A stretch of DNA of 60,000 nt. Origin: Nematostella vectensis. Lineage: Eukaryota; Cnidaria; Anthozoa; Actiniaria; Edwardsiidae. The stretch's first letter is position 1. Every line of letters starts with the position of its first letter. A program made the translations under genes and the position numbers. The DNA is taken from assembly GCF_932526225.1 (NCBI RefSeq), contig NC_064039.1:64001-124000 (forward strand), given 5' to 3'. The notes below the pieces were generated by a model that was given only the letters and a program-made list of their open reading frames with translations, was not told where the DNA came from and made no database searches. Shown here piece after piece: positions 36,675 to 47,465 of this stretch.

Positions 36675-37371
36675 GTGTGACAACGAGAATGGTATTTGTG
36701 GTGGTTAAGATGCAGAATAGTAACTGAAGGGCTATATGTTAGAAGAACTGATGGCTTGCATTATGGAAGTTTTTGTAGGGGTGATGATTTTCATCATGTA
36801 GTGATGATGGTAATTAAAACGACGATGAAACTGTGATGATAATAATGGCGTTGACAGTGATAATGATAGTGATTATGGTGTGAATAAAGTTTATAAAGAG
36901 TTTAATTTTTATCTCTAAAAAGGCGTTTCGATCATTAGAGGCACTCGCACATAAGAAAGTTTAAAAAAGTATGAAAAAAGTGTGCAACAAAACAACATAA
37001 ATCTTCCTGATTTCTTCGCCCAATTGAAATAAATAGAAATAAACCAATTTTCCGTAAAAGGGATTTTAAGCAAAGGATCTAGTTGGTTTATTTTCGCAAT
37101 TTCAACGTTTGAGGTGTAGGTAAGGTAGGATGTACCGAAACCTCAAATTACTATTTTCAATCAATTTCCATCCGCTCGATATAAGGCGTTATATAATATT
37201 GTTTTTTATCTGAAAGATCTGATCTGAAGATTTGATAAACCTGAATGGTGATTTTACTTATTCCGCGTGTTTTTAGATTGCCGAAATAACACTTAAATCA
37301 CTCTTCAGCGAGCAAGTATCCCTTTATGATTAAAAAAGATAATAGCCGCTATGCTTGTGATGTATCTACAG
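36675..37371 (+). other. Intron 3
   Basis: Holds a low-complexity run of GATGAT/GTGATAAT words (about 36780-36885) but no clean array or mobile element. The acceptor is GTATCTACAG at 37371. Confidence 0.6.
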
Positions 37372-37717
37372 GTTGCAGGAATGGACCAAACATTATGCGA
37401 AGGAAGAGGGAAAAAAAAGAAATGCACGACGCGCACGCAAAGGTGGACGTACGCCATCCCCTTAGAGGTGATCTACCTGACCCCCCTGAGCAAGTGGAAC
37501 CCTTACAAACTGCACCACAAGGGCGCCTTCAACACGCCCTTGGGCAGAACGGTGGAGCAGGGGAACCGAAACGGAGGCAAGACCCTTGACAAGGCGTTCA
37601 ACGGAACACACAGCAAGAAGTACTACTTGACTCCGAACGAGTTCTTCTCGGGGGAGGAAGTTGGATCAGGTGCTGCCGACACGACAAGGAATGCGGTCGG
37701 AGTACTCAACAAAGATG
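37372..37717 (+). CDS. Unknown secreted protein, exon 4 of 7
   Basis: Encodes residues 401-515 and the first base of codon 516. It begins VAGMDQTLCEGRGKKKKCTT: two cysteines around a very basic patch that could bind an anionic partner or be a furin-type site. Then come RWTYAIPLEVIYLTPLSKWN and KYYLTPNEFFSG. It contains the sequon NGT. Donor GATG/GTAAGT at 37718 is a full consensus site. An alternative acceptor seven bases downstream (GTTGCAG) would break the frame, so the one at 37371 is preferred. Confidence 0.8.
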
Positions 37718-37987
37718 GTAAGTCATGGCCAACATCCACAATGTTACTATCTCCTAGCAGTGAGCGTTAGTGAGGACTTCGTACACCCTCTTGGAAAGGA
37801 AGCAAAGCAAGCTCACTCCCCTTCTGCTGAATATTATGCCAAGAAGCGCCAGGCCACTATTTACGTATGACGGGGCCTGGGAGTTTGAGGGAACCAACCT
37901 GCCGTACAAAGAAGAGGGTACTCCCTTACTAGATCTTTGGCCATTGTGTTTGGTACAAATATGAAAACATTTCAATGTACGCCGCAG

Positions 37988-38069
37988 GTACAAAAGTTCA
38001 CTTGACCAGAGCCACTGGAACACGCATCTTTTTCCCAAGCATCGAGGGCGTCGGCGTGGTGCGCCAAAG
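37988..38069 (+). CDS. Unknown secreted protein, exon 5 of 7
   Basis: A short 82-bp exon. With one base from exon 4 it reads GTKVHLTRATGTRIFFPSIE and then GVGVVRQ, residues 516-542, and donates two bases to codon 543. Acceptor GCCGCAG at 37987; donor AAAG/GTAACG at 38070. The phase fits both neighbours exactly, which is the main support for so small an exon. Confidence 0.75.
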
Positions 38070-38157
38070 GTAACGTCTTGGAGCTGCCCATCCCATATAC
38101 CCAATCTTTTTATTAACAAGTAGAGTCTTGGCCTGTGACTTATCTTTGTCTGCTCAG

Positions 38158-38395
38158 GTACCCAATCATGCCTGTACATGGCGAGGGGTCGTCCGTCTGG
38201 AAGGAACTGGAGGCCCTTAAGGATGTGGTCTTTTATTCTAAAACCAACGGGTATATCCTAAGGGAATCCCTCAACAGTGGTCCTATCCCCACGGAGCCCC
38301 CCCAGAAGAGTATAACGCTACAAGTGGCAAGCGCCCGCAAGGACCCTCCTGGTGCTCACACCCATCAGATCATTACCGAGATAACACCAGACCAG
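38158..38395 (+). CDS. Unknown secreted protein, exon 6 of 7
   Basis: Completes Arg543 and encodes residues up to 622, ending phase 0 at GACCAG with donor GTGGGT at 38396. It includes the segments YPIMPVHGEGSSVWKELEAL, KDVVFYSKTNGYILRE and SITLQVASARKDPPGAHTHQ, then IITEITPDQ. The acceptor is TTTGTCTGCTCAG at 38157. The last 27 coding bases, with the donor, are the founding copy of the 44-bp array that fills the following intron. Read through the donor, the frame gives VGRNT and then stops. Confidence 0.82.
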
Positions 38396-41300
38396 GTGGG
38401 TAGGAACACTTGATCATTACCGAGATAACACCAGACCAGGTGGGTAGGAACACTTGATCATTACCGGGATAACACCAGACCAGGTGGGTAGGAACACTTG
38501 ATCATTACCAAGATAACACCAGACCAGGTGGGTAGGAACACTTGATCATCACCGAGATAACACAGGAACACTTGATCATTACCGGGATAACACCAGACCA
38601 GGTGGGTAGGAACACTTGATCATTACCGAGATAACACCAGACCAGGTGAGTAGGAACACTTGATCATTACCGAGATAACACCAGACCAGGTGAGTAGGAA
38701 CACTTGATCATCACCGAAAGAACACCAGACCAGGTGGGTAGGAACACTTGATCATTACCGAGATAACACAGGAACACTTGATCATTACCGAGATAACACC
38801 AGACCAGGTGGGTAGGAACACTTGATCATCACCGAGATAACACCAGAGCAGGTGGGTAGGAACACTTGATCATCACCGAGATAACACCAGACCAGGTGGG
38901 TAGGAACACTTGATCATTACCGAGATAACACCAGACAAGATGGGTAGGAACACTTGATCATCACCGAGATAACACCAGAGCAGGTGGGTAGGAACACTTG
39001 ATCATCACCGAGATAACACTAGAGCAGGTGAGTAGGAACACTTGATCATCACCGAGATAACACCAGACCAGGTGGGTAGGAACACTTGATAATTACCGAG
39101 ATAACACCAGACCAGGTGGGTAGGAACACTTGATCATCACCGAGAAAACACCAGACCAGGTGGGTAGGAACACTTGATCATCACCGAGATAACACCAAAC
39201 CAGGTGGGTAGCAACACTTGATCATCACCGAGATAACACCAGAGCAGGTGAGTAGGAACACTTGATCATTACCGAGATAACACCAGACCAGGTGAGTAGG
39301 AACACTTGATCATTACCGAGATACACCAGACCAGGTGGGTAGGAACACTTGATCATTACCGAGATAATACCAGACAAGGTGAGTAGGAACACTTGATCAT
39401 CACCGAGATAAAACCAGACCAGGTGGGTAGGAACACTTGATAATTACCGAGATAACACCAGACCAGGTGGATAGGAACACTTGATCATCACCGAGATAAC
39501 ACCAGACCAGGTGTGGAACTACTTGATCATCACCGAGATAACACCAGAGCAGGTGGGTAGGAACACTTGATCATCACCGAGATAACACTAGAGCAGGTGA
39601 GTAGGAACACTTGATCATTACCGAGATACGCCAGACCAGGTGGGTAGGAACACTTGATCATTACCGAGATAACACCAGACCAGGTGGGTAGGAACACTTG
39701 ATCATTACCGAGATAACACCAGACAAGATGGGTAGGAACAAATGATCATCACCGAGATAACACCAGAGCAGGTGGGTAGGAACACTTGATCATCACCGAG
39801 ATAACACTAGAGCAGGTGAGTAGGAACACTTGATCATCATCGAGATAACACCAGACCAGGTGGGTAGGAACACTTGATAATTACCGAGATAACACCAGAC
39901 CAGGTGGGTAGGAACACTTGATCATCACCGAGATAACACCAGACCAGGTGGGTAGGAACACTTGATCATTACCGAGATAACACCAAACCAGGTGGGTAGG
40001 AACACTTGATCATCACCGAGATAACACCAGAGCAGGTGAGTAGGAACACTTGATCATTACCGAGATAACACCAGACCAGGTGAGTAGGAACACTTGATCA
40101 TTACCGAGATACACCAGACCAGGTGGGTAGGAACACTTGATCATTACCGAGATAACACCAGACAAGGTGAGTAGGAACACTTGATCATCACCGAGATAAA
40201 ACCAGACCAGGTGGGTAGGAACACTTGATAATTACCGAGATAACACCAGACCAGGTGGATAGGAACACTTGATCATCACCGAGATAACACCAGACCAGGT
40301 GTGGAACCACTTGATTATCACCGAGATAACACGAGAGCAGGTGGGTAGGAACACTTGATCATTACCGAGATAACACCAGACCAGGTGGGTAGGAACACTT
40401 GATCATTACCGAGATAACACCAGACCAGGTGGGTAGGAACACTTGATCATCACCGAGATAACACTAGACCAGGTGGGTAGGAACATTTGATTATCACCGA
40501 GATAACACCAGAGCAGGTGGGTAGGAACACTTGATCATTACCGAGATAACACCAGACCAGGTGGGTAGGAACACTTGATCATTACCGAGATAACACCAGA
40601 GCAGGTGGGTAGGAACATTTGATTATCACCGAGATAACACTAGAGCAGGTGGGTAGGAACATTTGATTATCACCGAGATAACACTAGAGCAGGTGGGTAG
40701 GAACATTTGATTATCACCGAGATAACACTAGAGCAGGTGGGTAGGAACACTTGATAATTACCGAGATAACACCAGACCAGGTGGGTAGGAACACTTGATC
40801 ATCACCGAGATAACACCAGAGCAGGTGGGTAGGAACACTTGATCATTACCGAGATACACCAGACCAGGTGGGTAGGAACACTTGATCATTACCGAGATAC
40901 GCCAGACCAGCTGGGTAGGAACACTTGATCATTACCGAGATACACCAGACCAGGTGGGTAGGAACATTTGATCATCACCGAGATAACACCAGAGCAGGTG
41001 GGTAGGAACACTTGATCATTACCGAGATAACACCAGAACAGGTGAGTAGGAACACTTGATCATCACCGAGATAACACCAGACCAGGTGGGTAGGAACACT
41101 TGATCATCACCGAGATAACACCAGACCAGGTGAGTAGGAACACTTGATCATTACCGAGATAACACCAGACCAGGTGGGTAGGAACACTTGATCATTACCG
41201 AGATAACACCAAACCAGGTGAGTAGGAACACTTGATCATTACCGAGATACACCAGACCAGGTGGGTAGGAACACTTGATCATCACCGAGATAACACCAAA

Positions 41301-44300
41301 CCAGGTGGGTAGGAACACTTGATCATTACCGAGATAACACCAAACCAGGTGGGTAGGAACACTTGATCTTCACCGAGATAACACCAGAGCAGGTGAGTAG
41401 GAACACTTGATCATTACCGAGATACACCAGACCAGGTGGGTAGGAACATTTGATCATCACCGAGATAACACCAGAGCAGGTGGGTAGGAACACTTGATCA
41501 TTACCGAGATAACACCAGAACAGGTGAGTAGGAACACTTGATCATCACCGAGATAACACCAGACCAGGTGGGTAGGAACACTTGATCATCACCGAGATAA
41601 CACCAGACCAGGTGAGTAGGAACACTTGATCATTACCGAGATACACCAGACCAGGTGGGTAGGAACACTTGATCATCACCGAGATAACACAGGAACACTT
41701 GATCATTACCGAGATAACACCAGACCAGGTTGGTAGGAACACTTGATCATTACCGAGATAACACCAGAACAGGTGGGTAGGAACACTTGATCATTACCGA
41801 GATAACACCAAAACAGGTGAGTAGGAACACTTGATCATTACCGAGATACACCAGACCAGGTGGGTAGGAACACTTGATCATCACCGAGATAACACCAAAC
41901 CAGGTGGGTAGGAACACTTGATCATTACCGAGATAACACCAAACCAGGTGGGTAGGAACACTTGATCATCACCGAGATAACACCAGAGCAGGTGAGTAGG
42001 AACACTTGATCATTACCGAGATAACACCAGACCAGGTGAGTAGGAACACTTGATCATTACCGAGATACACCAGACCAGGTGGGTAGGAACACTTGATCAT
42101 TACCGAGATAACACCAGACAAGGTGAGTAGGAACACTTGATCATCACCGAGATAAAACCAGACCAGGTGGGTAGGAACACTTGATAATTACCGAGATAAC
42201 ACCAGACCAGGTGGATAGGAACACTTGATCATCACCGAGATAACACCAGACCAGGTGTGGAACCACTTGATTATCACCGAGATAACACCAGAGCAGGTGG
42301 GTAGGAACACTTGATCATTACCGAGATAACACCAGACCAGGTGGGTAGGAACACTTGATCATCACCGAGATAACACCAGAGCAGGTGGGTAGGAACACTT
42401 GATCATCACCGAGATAACACCAGACCAGGTGGGTAGGAACACTTGATCATTACCGAGATAACACCAGACAAGATGGGTAGGAACAAATGATCATCACCGA
42501 GATAACACCAGAGCAGGTGGGTAGGAACACTTGATCATCACCGAGATAACACTAGAGCAGGTGAGTAGGAACACTTGATCATCACCGAGATAACACCAGA
42601 CCAGGTGGGTAGGAACACTTGATAATTACCGAGATAACACCAGACCAGGTGGGTAGGAACACTTGATCATCACCGAGATAACACCAGACCAGGTGGGTAG
42701 GAACACTTGATCATTACCGAGATAACACCAAACCAGGTGGGTAGGAACACTTGATCATCACCGAGATAACACCAGAGCAGGTGAGTAGGAACACTTGATC
42801 ATTACCGAGATAACACCAGACCAGGTGAGTAGGAACACTTGATCATTACCGAGATACACCAGACCAGGTGGGTAGGAACAATTGATCATTACCGAGATAA
42901 CACCAGACAAGGTGAGTAGGAACACTTGATCATCACCGAGATAAAACCAGACCAGGTGGGTAGGAACACTTGATAATTACCGAGATAACACCAGACCAGG
43001 TGGATAGGAACACTTGATCATCACCGAGATAACACCAGACCAGGTGTGGAACCACTTGATTATCACCGAGATAACACCAGAGCAGGTGGGTAGGAACACT
43101 TGATCATTACCGAGATAACACCAGACCAGGTGGGTAGGAACACTTGATCATTACCGAGATAACACCAGACCAGGTGGGTAGGAACACTTGATCATCACCG
43201 AGATAACACCAGACCAGGTGGGTAGGAACACTTGATCATTACCGAGATAACACCAGACCAGGTGGGTAGGAACACTTGATCATCACCGAGATAACACCAG
43301 AGCAGGTGGGTAGGAACACTTGATCATCACCGAGATAACACCAGACCAGGTGGGTAGGAACACTTGATAATTACCGAGATAACACCAGACAAGATGGGTA
43401 GGAACAAATGATCATCACCGAGATAACACCAGAGCAGGTGGGTAGGAACACTTGATCATCACCGAGATAACACTAGAGCAGGTGAGTAGGAACACTTGAT
43501 CATCACCGAGATAACACCAGACCAGGTGGGTAGGAACACTTGATAATTACCGAGATAACACCAGACCAGGTGGGTAGGAACATTTGATTATCACCGAGAT
43601 AACACTAGAGCAGGTGGGTAGGAACACTTGATCATTACCGAGATAACACCAAACCAGGTGGGTAGGAACACTTGATCATCACCGAGATAACACCAGAGCA
43701 GGTGGGTAGGAACATTTGATTATCACCGAGATAACACTAGAGCAGGTGGGTAGGAACATTTGATTATCACCGAGATAACACTAGAGCAGGTGGGTAGGAA
43801 CACTTGATAATTACCGAGATAACACCAGACCAGGTGGGTAGGAACACTTGATCATCACCGAGATAACACCAGAGCAGGTGGGTAGGAACACTTGATCATC
43901 ACCGAGATAACACTAGAGCAGGTGAGTAGGAACACTTGATCATTACCGAGATACGCCAGACCAGGTGGGTAGGAACACTTGATCATTACCGAGATACACC
44001 AGACCAGGTGGGTAGGAACACTTGATCATCACCGAGATAACACCAGAGCAGGTGGGTAGGAACACTTGATCATTACCGAGATAACACCAGAACAGGTGAG
44101 TAGGAACACTTGATCATCACCGAGATAACACCAGACCAGGTGGGTAGGAACACTTGATCATCACCGAGATAACACCAGACCAGGTGAGTAGGAACACTTG
44201 ATCATTACCGAGATACACCAGACCAGGTGGGTAGGAACACTTGATCATCACCGAGATAACACAGGAACACTTGATCATTACCGAGATAACACCAGACCAG

Positions 44301-45128
44301 GTTGGTAGGAACACTTGATCATCACCGAGATAACACCAGAACAGGTGGGTAGGAACACTTGATCATTACCGAGATAACACCAAAACAGGTGAGTAGGAAC
44401 ACTTTATCATTACCGAGATACACCAGACCAGGTGGGTAGGAACACTTGATCATCACCGAGATAACACCAAACCAGGTGGGTAGGAACACTTGATCATTAC
44501 CGAGATAACACCAGAACAGGTGAGTAGGAACACTTGATCATTACCGAGATAACACCAGACCAGGTGGGTAGGAACACTTGATAATTACCGAGATAACACC
44601 AGAGCAGGTGAGTAGAAACACTTGATCATCACCGAGATAACACCAGAGCAGGTGGGTAGGAACACTTGATCATTACCGAGATAACACCAGACCAGGTGGG
44701 TAGAAACACTTGATAATTACCGAGATAACACCAGAGCAGGTGAGTAGAAACACTTGATCATCACCGAGATAACACCAGAACAGGTGAGTAGGAACACTTG
44801 ATCATTACCGAGATAACACCAGACCAGGTGGGTAGGAACACTTGATAATTACCGAGATAACACCAGAGCAGGTGAGTAGAAACACTTGATCATCACCGAG
44901 ATAACACCAGAGCAGGTGGGTAGGAACACTTGACATTACCGAGATAACACTAGAGCAGGTGGGTAGGAACACTTGACATTACCGAGATAACACTAGAGCA
45001 GGTGGGTAGGAACACTTGATCCTTACCGAGATAACACCAAACCAGGTGGGTAGGAACACTTGATCATTACCGAGATAACACCAGAGCAGGTGGGTAGGAA
45101 CACTTGATCATCACCGAGATAACACTGG
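38368..45128. repeat. 44-bp minisatellite built from the exon 6/intron 6 junction
   Basis: About 150 copies of a 44-bp unit. Each holds GATCATTACCGAGATAACAC, then CAGACCAG, then GTGGGTAGGAACACTT, that is, the last 27 coding bases of exon 6, its 5' splice site, and 17 intron bases. The first unit overlaps the exon itself. Variants include CATCACC for CATTACC, GAGCAG or AAACCAG for GACCAG, GTGAGT for GTGGGT (roughly three dozen by eye), and a few short units lacking the donor (ATAACACAGGAACACTT). Large blocks recur: about 200 bp at 41530-41740 is repeated 2572 bp later, and 39740-40300 is repeated 2745 bp later. Confidence 0.96.
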
Positions 45129-45311
45129 AGTAAAAACACGTGAGTAAAAACATTTGATCATTGACATATAGTGATATTCCATATTGCACATATCCATGGA
45201 TACCCCACATTAGGTTGCCCTTGGCCGGTCGAAGGTTCTGTCCTTATTTTCGGAGGGGCTTTTCTAGGCTATAAACGGTGTGTGAAGAGCGCTCCTATAT
45301 ATTTTTTTCAG
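45129..45311 (+). other. Intron 6 end
   Basis: Unique sequence after the array, with a U-rich tract (CTATATATTTTTTTCAG) that forms a good 3' splice site ending at 45311. Confidence 0.65.
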
Positions 45312-45506
45312 GTCGAGAATATGAAAAAAGGAAAGTCCATGAAGGTTCGCACTAGCGAACGCGCAGGTCACGACCACGACATGGTAATCAAGTACAATAA
45401 GTGGAAGAAGCAGTTTATGATCGAGACTTGTGATCAAAACGACAAGGGCGGTCTGCGGTGCTGGGATCAGCATCCAAAGTTCTTAGTTGCGATGCCCGAC
45501 GAGTAA
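45312..45506 (+). CDS. Unknown secreted protein, exon 7 of 7 (C-terminus)
   Basis: Encodes residues 623-686 and the stop. It starts VENMKKGKSMKVRTSERAGH, continues DHDMVIKYNKWKKQ and ends with ETCDQNDKGGLRCWDQHPKF and LVAMPDE. The two cysteines here are 11 apart and may be disulfide-linked. The acceptor at 45310-45311 is strong and phase 0 fits exon 6. This exon is separated from exon 6 by the 6.9-kb intron filled with duplicated donor sites. Confidence 0.78.
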   Translation, partial: VENMKKGKSMKVRTSERAGHDHDMVIKYNKWKKQFMIETCDQNDKGGLRCWDQHPKFLVAMPDE

Positions 45507-45581
45507 CTAGCGAGTAGAATCGGCCTTTCTCGATTATGCTAGTAAAACTGGCATTTAATGCTACTATAAATTCTCGCATAA

Positions 45582-45587
45582 AATAAA
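45582..45587 (+). promoter_or_regulatory. Candidate polyadenylation signal of the secreted-protein gene
   Basis: AATAAA 76 bp after the stop codon, followed by an A-rich stretch. Position and sequence are typical for a compact 3' UTR. Confidence 0.5.
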
Positions 45588-46082
45588 AAAAGCCAAAAAA
45601 AAGCCTGATTTCTTTTGAAAATGCCACTTGATTTCCAAAGAATGCTTTGTTTTATTTCGAACAAAACGTACAAAATCACATTAAATGCTCATGTTCATGC
45701 TCATATCAACAACAGAGGATACTTGATACTAATATTTGTTTGTGATAAAACGTTCTAGCCAAAAGCCATTAAAACAGTCATACTTAAAGCATCTCTTGCT
45801 GTCGATCTCTTGCTATAGATGATGGAACAACGGAAGGATCAAGGATTTCCCGAAGGGAGGGAGGGGGGGGGGGGGGGGGGGGGGCTGGGAATCGGTTGGG
45901 GGCAGGAGTTGGGAATTTTGCTCTGAATTATTTCTTCTGAAATATTCGTCCGAAGACGGGGCCAGTGGGAGGGGCACCGGCCCCTCTGGTCCTCCCCCTG
46001 GATCCGCTTATGAAAACTGGTCTATCTCGCAAGTTTGTGGCCGACGCAGCTTGGCTGAGCGAGAGAAAGAGTTGACTACCCC

Positions 46083-46735
46083 TACATGTTCCTCACAAGT
46101 AACACCGAATACCTCACAAGTAACACAACGAATACCTCACAAGTAACACAACGAATACCTAACAAGTAACACAACGAATACCTCACGAGTAACACAACGA
46201 ATACCTCACAAGTAACACAACAAATACCTCACAAGTAACACAACAAATACCTAACAAGTAACACAACGAATACCTCACGAGTAACACAACGAATACCTCA
46301 CAAGTAACACAACAAATGCCTCACAAGTAACACAACGAATACCTCACTAGTAACACAACAAATACCTCACAAGTAACACAACGAATACCTCACAAGTAAC
46401 ACAACGAATACCTCACAAGTAACACAAAGAATACCTCACGAGTAACACAACGAATACCTCACAAGTAACACAACAAATACCTCACAAGTAACACAACGAA
46501 TACCTCACTAGTAACACAACAAATACCTCACAAGTAACACAACGAATACCTCACAAGTAACACAACGAATACCTCACAAGTAACACAACGAATACCTCAC
46601 GAGTAACACAACGAATACCTCACAAGTAACACAACGAATACCTCACAAGTAACACAACAAATACCTCACAAGTAACACAACGAATACCTCACAAGTAACA
46701 CAACGAATACCTCACAAGTAACACAACGAATACTC
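46083..46735. repeat. 23-bp minisatellite
   Basis: About 28 copies of a 23-bp unit, AACACAACGAATACCTCACA plus AGT, with substitutions at three positions (ACGAAT or ACAAAT; CACAAGT, CACGAGT or CACTAGT). The mix of variants repeats in order, as in other arrays of this window. Confidence 0.96.
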
Positions 46736-46850
46736 AGAACCAGTCGAGACAGACAGAAAACAAGTAACACAACGAATACTCAGAAACAGTCGAGACAGAC
46801 AGAAAACACAACGAATACTCAGAAACAGTCGAGACAGGCAGAAAACAATC
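46736..46850. repeat. Three-copy compound repeat at the edge of the 23-bp array
   Basis: Three copies of AATACTCAGAAACAGTCGAG plus ACAGACAGAAAAC. They are separated by leftover pieces of the 23-bp unit (AAGTAACACAACG, then ACAACG). This is a secondary array formed at the boundary of the first. Confidence 0.85.
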
Positions 46851-47042
46851 GAATTAAGTAATAAAAACTGCGAAATATTAGCATTATTTATCCTTTTAGT
46901 GCTGAAATACTTGAAATCTGTATCAAAGTCATAAAAAACGACAAAAAAAGCTAACAATTCTTTTTCAAGTAAAAACGAAAAAAAATTATCGTTTTCACAA
47001 AAACATGCCAAAAAATGCTAGCATAATCGAGAAAGGCCTATT

Positions 47043-47465
47043 TATTAAGCGTGGCCTATATGTGTAGTAGGAGTGGACTCTATGTGTACTGGGCGTGGCC
47101 TATATATGTTTTACGCTTGGCCTATATGTGTATTAGGCGTTGCATTTATGTGTATTAGTCGTGGTTATATTTGTTTTAGGCGTGGCCTATATGTGCATGA
47201 GGCGTGGCCTATATTTGCATTAGAAGTGGTCTTTATGTATATAAGGCATTGCCTATATGTGTATAAGGCGTGGCCTATATTTGCATTAGAAGTGGTCTTT
47301 ATGTGTATAAGGCGTGGCCTATATTTGTATTAGGCCTGGTCTATATTTGCATTAGAAGTGGTCTTTATGTGTATAAGGCGTGGCCTATTTGTGTGTAAGG
47401 CGTTGCCTTTATGTGTATAAGGCGTGGCCTAGATGTGTATAAGGCGTGGCCTAGATGTGTATCTC
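47043..47465. repeat. Degenerate 22-bp minisatellite (44-bp dimers)
   Basis: About 19 copies of a 22-bp unit around AGGCGTGGCCTATATGTGTA. In the centre, two diverged units alternate (GGCGTGGCCTATATTTGCAT and AGAAGTGGTCTTTATGTGTA), making a 44-bp dimer. It is older-looking than the other arrays. Confidence 0.85.

Larger units (their letters stand above)
45519..47042. repeat. Inverted terminal words bracketing 1.5 kb after the secreted-protein gene
   Basis: GGCCTTTCTCGATTATGCTAG near 45522 is repeated in inverse orientation as CTAGCATAATCGAGAAAGGC near 47018, and weaker complementarity continues inward for another 15 bp or so (GGCATT and ATGCC). The interval includes the candidate poly-A signal, a G-run of about 20 (45865-45884) and the 23-bp array. 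It could be a large foldback element inserted just past the stop codon or two copies of one dispersed repeat end. No clear target duplication is seen. Confidence 0.55.

Noticed and set aside
38368-45128. CRISPR-like look of regularly spaced repeats
   Set aside because: The units are directly adjacent with no unique spacers, in an animal intron. They are a minisatellite; the same applies to the other arrays.
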